A stretch of 64,000 bases of DNA from positions 38,759-102,758 of the forward strand of contig NZ_CVRT01000031.1 of assembly GCF_001261915.1 (NCBI RefSeq), in the 5' to 3' direction. Both the position numbers and the translations under genes were made by a program. The DNA is from Halorubrum sp. SD626R (GTDB lineage Archaea > Halobacteriota > Halobacteria > Halobacteriales > Haloferacaceae). How positions within the stretch are numbered: the stretch's first letter is position 1; every line of letters starts with the position of its first letter. Below, piece after piece: positions 1 through 9,409 of the stretch. A model generated the notes under the pieces. That model was not told the DNA's origin. It did no database searches and was given only the letters and a program-made list of their open reading frames with translations.

Positions 1-30
1 TATCACAGACAATATCTAGGTGCGTAACTA

Positions 31-38
31 CTTATCAA
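31..38 (+). promoter_or_regulatory. Candidate TATA element of the transducer gene
   Basis: The bases CTTATCAA lie 21-28 bases before the ATG at 59. This is the distance expected for an archaeal TATA box driving a leaderless mRNA. A second AT-rich run at 42-50 is too close to the start codon for that role. Inference from spacing only. Confidence 0.3.
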
Positions 39-58
39 ACTGATATATAATCCCAGAT

Positions 59-2263
59 ATGCTGAATAAGATTGCGATAGACCGGTTGGACCTTCGGCCG
101 AAACTCATCATCGCATTCGTCTTAGTGGCGCTACTGGTGGGTGTCACCGGCGCGGTCGGATACCAAGCCGTTGGAGATGTCGATGAAGAGGCACACGTCA
201 TCTCTGAAGACGGTGACAAAATCGATGCCTCGCTAAACATGCTCGTAGCCATCGAAGAGCAACAAGTCGCCGTACACGCCGCACTCCTCGGTGAAGAGGG
301 AGAGCAGTCCAATTTCGAAGAAGCAGGTGGGAGATTCGACGAATACTCCGTCAAGTTACAACAGCAAGAGCTGAGCGAAGCAGAACAAGCAGAATTCGAA
401 GAATTACAAGGACAACACGAACAGTACTCCAGAACTGCTCAGGAACTGTTTACAGCCTTAGAAGCCGGTGATATGGAGCAAGCACAGGCGAAGAGCGATG
501 AGTTAGACGCAATCGTCGCAGATACCAAAGACTCCGCGCAGACGCTCGAGCAGGCAGCTATCGAAGACAAAGAGTCATCGGTTGTTACAGCCGACAGCAC
601 GACACAAACCGCACAGTTGGAAGTTCTCGGGCTGACCATCGGAGCGTTCATCGTGGCGATTATGATCGGCCTGTTCGTCGCCGGGCGCATCACACCACCA
701 ATCAAGCAGCTATCGAACGGGCTCACCGCGATCAGTAACGGAGAACTCGATAAGGAGGTAGATCAGCACGTCGAGAATGATGAAATCGGGCGGATGGTCG
801 AGGCGTACACCAAGATGCAGGAAAACCTTGAGGGGGTGTTTTCTCAGATTGGAACCGCAAGTGAAGGGCTCAAACAGGGGGACCTCAACTGGGAATTTGA
901 ATCCCAATACCCCGGAACGTACGGTGAGACGATAACCAATCTTGAAACGGGTGCCGGCGAGCTCTCGGCAAGTTTCGAGCAAATTCAGAGCGTTAGTAGC
1001 GACCTTCAACAGGGTGTGCTTGATGACGACGTCAACACAAACCGCCCTGGGCAGTACGGTGCCGTGCTTGATGACCTCGCGGTTGGGACAACCCAGTTAT
1101 CGAACAGCTTCGAGCAAATATCGACTGCGAGCGACCGGCTAGAGCAGGGTCAACTCGCGCAAGACATCGATACCGACTACCCAGGAGCGTACGGCGACGT
1201 GCTGTCGAACCTAGAAAACGGGATTGACCGTCTTAGTGATAGTGTTGGTAGTGTCAAAGATATTGTCGAGAACGTCGCCACTTCAAGTGATGTGGTTGCG
1301 CAAAACACCGAAGAAGTCAAGCAAGCAAGCGAAGAGGTTGCCGGGTCCGTCGAGGAGATCTCACACGGAGCAGACACGCAGAGTGAAAATCTGCAAGAAG
1401 TCGCTAACGAGATGAACGACATGTCCGCTACGGTCGAAGAGATTGCGTCTTCAGCAGATCAAGTGGCTGCAACGGCTGGAGCAGCCGTTGAACAGGGGAA
1501 TGAAGGGCGTGAGTACGCTTCGGAGGCGACTGAAGAAATCGAGTCGATAGAGGAACAAGCCGACGAGGCAGCCGCACAGGTCAAGGCTCTCGAAGAGGAT
1601 ATGGACGAGATTGGAGAGATTGTAGAGATGATCTCCGGGATCGCCGAGAAAACAAACATTCTGGCGCTGAACGCGTCGATAGAGGCAGCGCGTGCTGGAG
1701 AAGCTGGAGAGGGGTTCGGTGTTGTAGCCTCTGAAGTCAAATCGCTCGCAGAGGAAGCAGGAAAAGCGACGACTGCTGTAGAAGAGCGGATTGAGACTGC
1801 GCAAGAAAGTACAACGGAAACAGTTGCGGGAATGGAGGAGATGAGCGAGCGCGTTGAGCGAGGGTCGGAAACGATCGAGAGTGCAATTGAGATGTTTGAT
1901 GAGATCGCGGACGCAGTACAGGAGTCTGAGAGCGGCATCCGAGAAATTAGTGACGCGACGGATGACCAGGCCGCCTCGACAGAGGAGGTCGTCTCGGTGG
2001 TAGATGAGGTGGCAAGTGTAAGTGAACAGACCGCCGCGGAGGCGAGCAACGTGTCGGCGGCGACCGAGGAGCAGACGTCGTCACTCGCGGAAACGACCGA
2101 AACGATTCAAGAACTCTCGACGCTGGCTGATGATCTCAACGATCAGGTGACTGGGTTCGAAACACAACAAGAAACGACAGTTCAGGCAAACACACAGTCT
2201 CAGATGGCCGCGGATGGAGGCAAGGTGTCGTCTGAGTCTCGCTGCGAGGAGGAAAGCAACTAA
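59..2263 (+). CDS. Methyl-accepting chemotaxis transducer with HAMP-like repeats (Htr type)
   Basis: Membrane chemoreceptor that would control CheA through CheW. TM1 lies near residues 14-36 and TM2 near 185-208. They enclose a helical extracellular sensor of about 150 residues that is rich in Glu/Gln. A HAMP domain follows (about 209-262). Then come three repeats of about 45-50 residues, each with a YPGxYG-like centre and an L-S-x-S-F-E-Q-I-like end, which read as divergent extra HAMP units. The C-terminal half (about 420-715) is the coiled-coil signalling domain. It carries the conserved tip around [19 protein letters not shown] and many Glu/Gln pairs suitable for methylation. No sensory ligand can be named. 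No cheA is in the window; the nearest cheW-like gene is 12 kb away. Start ATG 59 fits a leaderless transcript. Confidence 0.93.
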   Translation: MLNKIAIDRLDLRPKLIIAFVLVALLVGVTGAVGYQAVGDVDEEAHVISEDGDKIDASLNMLVAIEEQQVAVHAALLGEEGEQSNFEEAGGRFDEYSVKLQQQELSEAEQAEFEELQGQHEQYSRTAQELFTALEAGDMEQAQAKSDELDAIVADTKDSAQTLEQAAIEDKESSVVTADSTTQTAQLEVLGLTIGAFIVAIMIGLFVAGRITPPIKQLSNGLTAISNGELDKEVDQHVENDEIGRMVEAYTKMQENLEGVFSQIGTASEGLKQGDLNWEFESQYPGTYGETITNLETGAGELSASFEQIQSVSSDLQQGVLDDDVNTNRPGQYGAVLDDLAVGTTQLSNSFEQISTASDRLEQGQLAQDIDTDYPGAYGDVLSNLENGIDRLSDSVGSVKDIVENVATSSDVVAQNTEEVKQASEEVAGSVEEISHGADTQSENLQEVANEMNDMSATVEEIASSADQVAATAGAAVEQGNEGREYASEATEEIESIEEQADEAAAQVKALEEDMDEIGEIVEMISGIAEKTNILALNASIEAARAGEAGEGFGVVASEVKSLAEEAGKATTAVEERIETAQESTTETVAGMEEMSERVERGSETIESAIEMFDEIADAVQESESGIREISDATDDQAASTEEVVSVVDEVASVSEQTAAEASNVSAATEEQTSSLAETTETIQELSTLADDLNDQVTGFETQQETTVQANTQSQMAADGGKVSSESRCEEESN

Positions 2264-2355
2264 TTTGACTCTTCTCCCCTACTGCTGGGAGATATTTTGA
2301 GTCGTAGAATCCCAATAGTAATGACACAAAAGAATCTTGGGACTATGATAACACA

Positions 2356-2363
2356 TTTTATAA
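2356..2363 (+). promoter_or_regulatory. TATA element of the 7TM sensor kinase gene
   Basis: TTTTATAA lies 20-27 bases before the ATG at 2383, within a very AT-rich intergenic stretch. The spacing suits a leaderless transcript. Confidence 0.45.
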
Positions 2364-2382
2364 TAGATATAATAAAATACGT

Positions 2383-4794
2383 ATGGAGGTAGCACGGGCG
2401 GCGTATATCGCGGTTTTTGTTCTCGCGACGCTCATTTCGGGTTATGGGGCTTGGCGAGCAACCGATATCGCCGAGCGTGATACACGCCTTGGACTTGTGT
2501 CAGTGTTCGTTCTGGCTGGTGGGTGGACAGCGACAACTGCGATACAGTTCGCGATCAGTTGGGTTTCAGCAGCCGTATGGTTACGAATCATCGGGTTAAT
2601 TGTTGGACTTGCTAGTATTGGCGCGTGGCTATACTTTGCGTCGGCGTACGCAGGTCACGAATACCACCGGCGCCCCGCACTGCGGCGTCTTGCGGTTGGG
2701 CTGTACCTCGTCGCTATCGCTATCAAACTCACTAACCCCACATATAATCTCTACTTCACTGCCTATATCTCAACCGAACCGTTCGCGCACCTTGCGTTTA
2801 ATCCCGGTGTTACCTATTGGTTGATCTCCGGGGCGGCATACCTGTCGGTCGGGGTTGCAACGGTCTGGCTGATCGAAGCCGTGACTACCTCTCGCATCAA
2901 AGACTGGCGGCTCGGGATCGTTGTAGTCCTCACAGCCGTCCCAGCAGTAGTGGACGTCGCTATCGGACTGGGGCGCGTCCCGCCGCAGTTTGTCGAGACG
3001 AGCTATGCTCCTCTTGGAATGGCCGTTTTCGCGTTGGGAAGCTTCGTGTTTTTGAATGAGACGTTTCGCCCGATTCCACGGTTCTGGCGAAAACAGGTGC
3101 TTACACATCTCAACGAAGCAACGGTCATCGTTGACGCCGATGGAGAAATCAGACACATAAGCCCCACCGCCGCTGAGACATTCGATGAGCTCCGCGGGGC
3201 CGGTGAAACGAGCTTCGCTGACACGGCACCAAAATTGTATGAGTGTACCGTTCGAGACGATCCGATCTTCGAGTGGGAAGCTGACGGTGAAACTCGGCAT
3301 TACCGGGTGATCGAGACGGGGTTACCGAGCGAGCGAGTGGGCGCGCACCGAGTATACGTGTATACCGAAGTGACGGCATCCGAGCGGACACGCCGCGAAC
3401 TCCATCGCAAATCCAGAGTGATGGATAAGGCCCCGATTGGAATCACGATATTCGATTTACATCAGGAAGACGATCCGCTCGTGTATGCAAACAATCGGTT
3501 TGATGAACTAGCGCAGAATGATCTGGAGGATCGGTCTGACCTCACAGCGCTGTTCTGTGATGGCAAAGATTCGGAAATGGCCGCAACGGTCCAGAGAGCC
3601 GTCGAAGAAGGTGAATCAGTAACCATCGAGCGCTGTGACAACCACGATGATCGACCGGAATTCTGGACAAAAGAAACGTTTGCTCCTATTACCGACACAG
3701 AGGGTACGATCAGTGAATTCGCCGGTTTCCACCGGGATGTCACAGAAGACAAAGAGAAACAGGAGCGGCTCCGACAATACAAATCGGCAGTCGAGGCGTC
3801 ACCTACGTGGATCTTCTGTATTGACTCATCAGAGCGACTTGTATTCGCTAACGAGAACTTTCGGCAGTTTTATGGACTTGATTCGGGCCGAGTTCGTGGG
3901 ACACAAATTGATTCGATTGTTGAAAAAAGTACTGCTGAGGAGATTGAACCCGCAATACAACAAGCGCTGGATGGAGAATCAGTTGTTTTGGAACTCGAAA
4001 CTGAGGCCAATACGGGTGAAAGACGGCGCTTCGTTCGGGCTGTCCTTTCGCCATTGTGGGACGACGATGGAGCGGTTACCGGTGTAGTGGGGTCGGTTCA
4101 TGATCTTAGCGAGGTTAGACAACGTGAGCAGCAACTTCAGGTTCTCGATCGAGTGCTCCGTCACAATATAAAGAACACGATGAACATTGTAAAAGGGAGT
4201 GCTGAGCTGATTGAACAGCAGACAACTGACCCCGAAGTTGTGAACACCGCTGAAACAGTCTCGGAGCACAGCCAGAAGTTGATTGATATGGCTGGGAAAA
4301 TACGACAGGTCACAAAAGTTCTCTCGAAGTCGCGAACGGCTGAGTCAACCGATCTTGCACAGTCGGCCGAATACGCAGTATCAAACACTCAAGCAGAATT
4401 CCCTGAGGCAGACATTACGCTGGAAACGTCGAATGAGCCGGTCAGCGTTCCAAATGGAACGATCGAAACAGCGGTCGAGGAACTTATCGAAAACGCGGTT
4501 ATCCATTCAGACCGTGACCAACCGTCAGTTTCGATTCGGGTCTGGTCAGATAATGACGCATCGTATCTCGAAGTGAGTGACAGCGGGCCGGGTATTCCGG
4601 ATGAGGAGCGCGATATACGGACTGGTGAAGAAACGATTCAGCCTGTTCTTCATGGGTCTGGTCTTGGACTATGGCTCGTGAAAGCGATCGTTGAACAGGC
4701 TGGTGGAGTACTCCAATTTAACGATAATGAGCCACGGGGAACGACGGTGAGAATGGTGTTCCGATCTTCTAACGGTCTCAATCTTGTAGGTTAA
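2383..4794 (+). CDS. Sensor histidine kinase: 7TM input, PAS repeats, HATPase
   Basis: Membrane-anchored sensor kinase. Residues 1 to about 225 hold roughly seven hydrophobic helices of the type annotated as the histidine kinase N-terminal 7TM region. Three PAS-like domains follow (about 235-330, 340-460 and 465-580). The phosphoacceptor box reads LRHNIKN with the histidine at residue 594, the HNI(K/R)N form usual in haloarchaea. The ATPase domain has an N box (ENAVIHSD), a G1 box (DSGPGIPDEE) and a G2 box (GSGLGLWLVK). No receiver or regulator is adjacent, so this is an orphan kinase. It is convergent with the next kinase, with 43 bases between the stop codons. Ligand unknown. Confidence 0.92.
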   Translation: MEVARAAYIAVFVLATLISGYGAWRATDIAERDTRLGLVSVFVLAGGWTATTAIQFAISWVSAAVWLRIIGLIVGLASIGAWLYFASAYAGHEYHRRPALRRLAVGLYLVAIAIKLTNPTYNLYFTAYISTEPFAHLAFNPGVTYWLISGAAYLSVGVATVWLIEAVTTSRIKDWRLGIVVVLTAVPAVVDVAIGLGRVPPQFVETSYAPLGMAVFALGSFVFLNETFRPIPRFWRKQVLTHLNEATVIVDADGEIRHISPTAAETFDELRGAGETSFADTAPKLYECTVRDDPIFEWEADGETRHYRVIETGLPSERVGAHRVYVYTEVTASERTRRELHRKSRVMDKAPIGITIFDLHQEDDPLVYANNRFDELAQNDLEDRSDLTALFCDGKDSEMAATVQRAVEEGESVTIERCDNHDDRPEFWTKETFAPITDTEGTISEFAGFHRDVTEDKEKQERLRQYKSAVEASPTWIFCIDSSERLVFANENFRQFYGLDSGRVRGTQIDSIVEKSTAEEIEPAIQQALDGESVVLELETEANTGERRRFVRAVLSPLWDDDGAVTGVVGSVHDLSEVRQREQQLQVLDRVLRHNIKNTMNIVKGSAELIEQQTTDPEVVNTAETVSEHSQKLIDMAGKIRQVTKVLSKSRTAESTDLAQSAEYAVSNTQAEFPEADITLETSNEPVSVPNGTIETAVEELIENAVIHSDRDQPSVSIRVWSDNDASYLEVSDSGPGIPDEERDIRTGEETIQPVLHGSGLGLWLVKAIVEQAGGVLQFNDNEPRGTTVRMVFRSSNGLNLVG

Positions 4795-4837
4795 GACAAT
4801 ATCTTAGAGGCTCTTTCGATACGTGTACCTTGCTGTA

Positions 4838-5938
4838 TCACCCTGTGCGGGGGTGTCTCTGAGAAATGATGTCAATCTTAGTAATCTCGAATCGTGCACC
4901 GTTGTCACTTCCTTCGGTAATACGAATGTCCCACCCATGTGCTTCAGTAACCTGCTTAACAATGCTTAATCCAAATCCAGTACCTTCCGTACCCGGAGAG
5001 TATCCCGCCTTAAATACAGCTGTGCGATCTGTAGCTGGAATACCGGGGCCATCTTCAATTTCCCCGACCCTCACAGAAACATCTGACCCACCATACATCA
5101 CTGCGTTTGACAAAATATTCTCCAACAACTGACGAAGACGCGTCCGATCTGCGCTGATATATTGCTCTGTGTCGATGGATAATGTAGCGTTCTGTTGATC
5201 AACACTCGACCAACTTTCTTCAGTAAGTTGTGCTAACTCTACAGCCTCCAGATTGAGCGCTTCTGTTCCGATTCGTGCAAAAGTTAACATGTCGTCGATC
5301 AAGTGGTCCATTCGTTCATGAGCAGCGGCGACCTTTCGAAGAGGCTCACTATCTTCCTCCTCACGAACGGTTTCGAGGTATCCTTGAGCGATATTCAGTG
5401 GGTTGCGGAGGTCGTGGCTGACTACTGAGGCAAACCGATCTAGACGCTCAATTTGCTGTTTCAGTTCTTGCTCTTTTTCGATGCGATCAAGAGCTGTTTT
5501 TGAGTGACTCACAAGTAGCTCAGCTAACTCAATATCGTCTACAGTAAACGCAGACTCAGTCGTACTAACCGCCTGAAAAACACCGTGGTCGTCGATTGGA
5601 ACACTTATGCCTGACCGATAGTCCGGCTTCGCGGGGTCCGTATTGTCATCCGGTTCTATTGTGTTAACAAGTTGCGACTCTCCGGTCTGATATGTTTTGC
5701 CTGCTAATCCTTGGTCAAGACGCATCTGACGACTTCCGTCTGCTGGAGCATCTTTTGATGTGCCGCGCGGAACGAGCCACTCGCCATCGCGAATCAAGAT
5801 AGTACAAAGATTAAAATCCAGAATATCTGATGCGGCACTAACCGTTAAATCACAGACACTCTCAGTCGTATCCTGAGATTGAAGTCTGGTCGCAACGTCA
5901 TGTAGAGCCTCAATCGTTTCGCCAGGCGAGTTGGTCAT
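4838..5938 (-). CDS. Cytosolic GAF-domain sensor histidine kinase
   Basis: Soluble histidine kinase of 366 residues. A GAF domain (about 10-155) is followed by a short coiled coil and a HisKA region, FASVVSHDLRNP, with the phosphoacceptor His175. This is the classical S-H-D-L-R-N-P box, unlike the HNIKN form of the neighbouring kinase. The HATPase domain has LENILSNAVMYGG, EDGPGIP and GTGFGLSIVKQV. No transmembrane segment is seen. ATG 5938 was chosen over an upstream TTG at 5947 that adds three residues. The GAF ligand is unknown. It stands about 55 bases after the end of the next operon on the same strand and could be its last gene. Confidence 0.88.
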   Translation of the reverse strand: MTNSPGETIEALHDVATRLQSQDTTESVCDLTVSAASDILDFNLCTILIRDGEWLVPRGTSKDAPADGSRQMRLDQGLAGKTYQTGESQLVNTIEPDDNTDPAKPDYRSGISVPIDDHGVFQAVSTTESAFTVDDIELAELLVSHSKTALDRIEKEQELKQQIERLDRFASVVSHDLRNPLNIAQGYLETVREEEDSEPLRKVAAAHERMDHLIDDMLTFARIGTEALNLEAVELAQLTEESWSSVDQQNATLSIDTEQYISADRTRLRQLLENILSNAVMYGGSDVSVRVGEIEDGPGIPATDRTAVFKAGYSPGTEGTGFGLSIVKQVTEAHGWDIRITEGSDNGARFEITKIDIISQRHPRTG

Positions 5939-5993
5939 ATCAAACAAATGGGAGCACAGCCGGTAAAATTACTTGTTAAAGGAGTAGAAGAAG

Positions 5994-7823
5994 TCACTTC
6001 TCAGCTGCCAACGGGAGCCTAATCGTAATCTCGGTCCCACCTTGCTCGCGGTCGTCAACACGAATCTTTCCGCCAGAGTGAGTGATGGTCCAATAGACGA
6101 GCCACAATCCGAGTCCGCTGCCGTGAGAGAGTGTCTCGATAGCTCCGCCCGATTCAAGAACGTTTCTGTCAAACTCCGGAATACCCGGACCATTGTCTCG
6201 CACGCGGAGGATACCCCACGAACTGTCAGCAGTAAGGTCAACAGATACACGTGGTTCGTCGCTGTCGTTGTGGACTACAGCATTAATCAGTAGCTCTTCG
6301 ATAGCGGTATCAATCGAGTCAGACGCAGAGGCAACAAGTTGAGCCGGGGCCGAAACATCGATACTTGCGTTAGACCAATTCTGATCAGTCTCTTCCGCAA
6401 GATTTTGAACTAATTGTCCGAGGTCTACCGGGGCCGGCTCGCGTGGATCACTGAGGCCGTCAGTAATCTTTCGTGACTTCTCGCTCGTCGCCAACAGACC
6501 GTTAGCTCGCTCAACGATGACATCGGCAGCAGCCTTGAGGTCACCATCGAGTTCATCTTGAAGCTGCTTGCCTCGACCACGGATTACATTCACATCGTTG
6601 CGAATATTATGGCGCAAAATATTGTCGAAGACTTTCAGCTGTCGCGTCCGCTTGTCGAGATTGGTGACGTCCCGACAGATCGCAACTGTGCCTGTGAGTT
6701 CTCCATCCTCATAGTAGGGGTACCGACTCGTGTAGAAGACTGCCTCCTTGTCAGTATGTGTGAACGTCGGCTCAACACTGTATTCGACTGGCTGTTCGGT
6801 CTCGATTACACGCTGTTTCTGCCGGGCAATCTCTGTGGCAGTAGCTGCGTCCATAAACTCGTATTCACCATCGCCGAGTAATTCATCTCTTGAGAGCCCG
6901 GCAAACGAGCACAGTGCGTCGTTAACCAGTCGAAACTCTCCCTCACAGCTCTGGAGCATAATTGGATCCTCAAGCCGCTCAACAATATCACGATATAAGG
7001 AGAGCCGTTGTTCAATCTCTTTCCGTTCGGTGATATCCCTTTGGACGGCGACAAATGCTTTCGGCTCACCGTCTTCGACGATTGGAGCGATAGTCTGATC
7101 AGCGACGTACTGGGAGCCGTCACGCCGTTGATTTGTGATTTCTTCATGCCACGTGTCGCCGGCGGTGATCGTCTCCCAAAGGTCACTGTAGTAGTCGTCG
7201 GTCATCTCTCCAGAACTGATAAGTTCTGGCGACTCACCGACAGCTTCTGTTCGACTGTAGCCCGTAATTGATTCGAACGCTGAGTTGACGTAGTTAATCT
7301 TCCCAGTAGTGTCGGACATCCAGATCGCGTGACCAGAGGACTCAACCGCTTGTTTGAATAGTTTCAGCGACTCTGTGCGTGTTTTGAGACGTAACGATTG
7401 AGTCCGCAGTCTGGTGAGCGCCTCTGTCCGCCACTCTAATTCGGCCTTTTTGATCGGCATCGAAACCACTTCGTCGGCGGTTTCGAACACAACGCTGTCG
7501 GCAATCTCACCACGATCGGTTTCAATAACGGAGAGGTCTGCTTCCGGAATGAGCAGAAGGCATGGCAAGAGAGCGGGCTCAGCCTCGTGTTTCCGAGCTC
7601 GGAGCGTTTCAGCATGCGTCTGTAACATCTCCGCATCAAGGATACAACAATCGAATGCCGCTGTTCCGACTGGCTGGTCAGGATCGACAAGCGTGTAGCT
7701 GTCGTGGGATTCAATCCACTCAACAATCAGCCGCCGATTTCCTTTATCAGAGAGTAAGGGGAACAAGGCCGCTTGGTCAGTAACATCATCAGAGGAGTCA
7801 TTTACAGAAAGTGTATCGTTCAT
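5994..7823 (-). CDS. PAS/PAS sensor histidine kinase with receiver-like N-terminus
   Basis: Soluble kinase of 609 residues. Residues 20-125 look like a degenerate receiver: LLSDKGNRR in place of the acidic pocket, FDCCILD with Asp63 at the phosphoacceptor position, and no clear conserved Lys. Two PAS domains follow (about 150-265 and 275-395), both with the usual Y-x-N/V-N and DITERK-like ends. The phosphoacceptor box is LRHNIRND, and the ATPase has NAVVHND, DNGPGIP and GSGLGLWLVYW. The start overlaps the stop of the upstream kinase gene by four bases (ATGA), so the two are translationally coupled. The N-terminal domain is clearly paralogous to that of the upstream kinase. Confidence 0.9.
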   Translation of the reverse strand: MNDTLSVNDSSDDVTDQAALFPLLSDKGNRRLIVEWIESHDSYTLVDPDQPVGTAAFDCCILDAEMLQTHAETLRARKHEAEPALLPCLLLIPEADLSVIETDRGEIADSVVFETADEVVSMPIKKAELEWRTEALTRLRTQSLRLKTRTESLKLFKQAVESSGHAIWMSDTTGKINYVNSAFESITGYSRTEAVGESPELISSGEMTDDYYSDLWETITAGDTWHEEITNQRRDGSQYVADQTIAPIVEDGEPKAFVAVQRDITERKEIEQRLSLYRDIVERLEDPIMLQSCEGEFRLVNDALCSFAGLSRDELLGDGEYEFMDAATATEIARQKQRVIETEQPVEYSVEPTFTHTDKEAVFYTSRYPYYEDGELTGTVAICRDVTNLDKRTRQLKVFDNILRHNIRNDVNVIRGRGKQLQDELDGDLKAAADVIVERANGLLATSEKSRKITDGLSDPREPAPVDLGQLVQNLAEETDQNWSNASIDVSAPAQLVASASDSIDTAIEELLINAVVHNDSDEPRVSVDLTADSSWGILRVRDNGPGIPEFDRNVLESGGAIETLSHGSGLGLWLVYWTITHSGGKIRVDDREQGGTEITIRLPLAAEK

Positions 7824-9361
7824 CGATCGCCCCCCTCGCTATTGTTTGGAGCCTCAGTCGTCTGTAACTCAACAACAAAGGCTACGCCAGGCTGATCCGT
7901 CTCAGTTGCTTCACTGGGCAACTCATCCTCACTACAGTCCGCGATCCAGACTTTCCCATCGTAACTCTCAACAAGATTATCAACAAGGAACAAACCCATT
8001 CCGGTCCCCCCGCTCTCTAGTCCCTTCTGACCTTCTTGAAACAGGTCTTTTCGGACGTCGGCTGGAATTCCTGGTCCGTTGTCAGCCACTCTGACACGGA
8101 CGGTGTCATCCATCTCTTCGACGGTGATGACTACCTTCGGATCTGGTCTCTGATTGTGTTGGACCGCATTGTTGACAAGGTTCCGAAACACTGACGAGAG
8201 CAACTCATTCGCCAGTACGCACGTTTCTTGATCGGGTGGGTCTGGCATCGTAATTTCTGCGTCGGAAAACGTCTCCCGACGCTTTTCGAGTTCTTGAGTG
8301 AGGAGTTCTCGAAGTGAGATCGGCTTGAGATCTGGCGTTTCATCACCGTGAATGAGTGCTGATAGGTCACGGGCAACGTTTGTAAGTTCGATAACATGAT
8401 TTCCTGCCCGGAGGACCCGGTCAAGTTTCTCTTTACCGTCCGAAGAGAGCTCATTTTCAAGCATTTCTCCCCACGAAACAATGACGTTCATATCATTTCG
8501 GATATCATGACGGAGAACTCTGTTCAACACGTCGAGTTGCTTACGTTGCTCACGAAGACGTTCTTGGAGTTCTCGGAGATCAGTAATTTCGTGATTAACG
8601 GCGATGAACTGTGTGATATCACCATTTGGGCCTTCAACCGGAGCAATTGTTTGTTGGACAATATACCTCTCGCCGTCTTTGCGTCTGTTGACAACCGTGC
8701 CATGCCACGTCTCACCGGCGGTGATAGTCTCCCACAGCTCTCCATAGAACGCCTCATCGTGTTCACCAGATTTGAGCATCCGCGGGGTATTTCCGACGAC
8801 TTCCTCACTTGTATACCCTGATTGTGACTCAAAACCTCTATTGACGTACTCAATTGTCCCGTCGACGTCGGTGATCAATACTCCGTGACCGGCGTGTTGG
8901 TCGCGGATTTGGCGGAGTTGCTCACGTCGGTTGAACGCGACAGTCGACTGGTCTCGCAGGCGGAGAGCCATCTCTAGTTGTTCGCCAAGTCTGTGTTCTG
9001 CGAGTGGCATATCGATCAGCCCATCGATAGCATCCCACAACTCCGGGTGTGTCTCGCGGAGACGATTACAGATCTGGCGGTGCTTTGCCTCGGGGACCAA
9101 CAACAGATACGGCAGCACAACCTGCTCATGTTGCTTTCGTGTGAGCAGTTCCGAGCGGTGCTCATTGAACGCTGTCCTGTCGACGAGACAGCAGTCGAAC
9201 GCCGCCTCAGCGATATCTACGCTCTCGACAATCGTATATTGGTCATGTGTGGTTAGCCACTCTGTGAGGACACGTCGGTTCCCTTGGTCACTAACCAGCA
9301 GCAGGACGCGCTTCGCTTCGTCGGCCGTCTCTTGATATGGCTGCTGTTCGTTCGTGGACAT
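7820..9361 (-). CDS. PAS sensor histidine kinase with receiver-like N-terminus, paralogue of the downstream gene
   Basis: Soluble kinase of 513 residues. The degenerate receiver-like region (about 18-125) shares SDxGNRR, EWL/I and FDCC(L/I)(V/L)D with the downstream paralogue; Asp61 is the candidate phosphoacceptor. A single PAS domain (about 145-260) precedes LRHDIRNDMNVIVSWGE and a HATPase domain with NNAVQHNQ, DNGPGIPADV and GTGMGLFLVDNL. It lies 48 bases downstream of the KaiC-like gene and overlaps the next kinase by four bases, so three genes probably form one operon. The kinase may work with the KaiC-like ATPase; this is inferred from context only. Confidence 0.9.
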   Translation of the reverse strand: MSTNEQQPYQETADEAKRVLLLVSDQGNRRVLTEWLTTHDQYTIVESVDIAEAAFDCCLVDRTAFNEHRSELLTRKQHEQVVLPYLLLVPEAKHRQICNRLRETHPELWDAIDGLIDMPLAEHRLGEQLEMALRLRDQSTVAFNRREQLRQIRDQHAGHGVLITDVDGTIEYVNRGFESQSGYTSEEVVGNTPRMLKSGEHDEAFYGELWETITAGETWHGTVVNRRKDGERYIVQQTIAPVEGPNGDITQFIAVNHEITDLRELQERLREQRKQLDVLNRVLRHDIRNDMNVIVSWGEMLENELSSDGKEKLDRVLRAGNHVIELTNVARDLSALIHGDETPDLKPISLRELLTQELEKRRETFSDAEITMPDPPDQETCVLANELLSSVFRNLVNNAVQHNQRPDPKVVITVEEMDDTVRVRVADNGPGIPADVRKDLFQEGQKGLESGGTGMGLFLVDNLVESYDGKVWIADCSEDELPSEATETDQPGVAFVVELQTTEAPNNSEGGDR

Positions 9362-9409
9362 GAGGTTTGATCGTGTGGGCTCGTATTTGGTGCCTATATC
9401 ACGCGAGGG

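Noticed and set aside
1459..2049. A long reverse-strand frame of 196 codons inside the transducer gene
   Set aside because: Its Ser/Ala-rich product is the mirror of the Glu/Ala/Thr-rich coiled coil on the other strand; it has no family resemblance.
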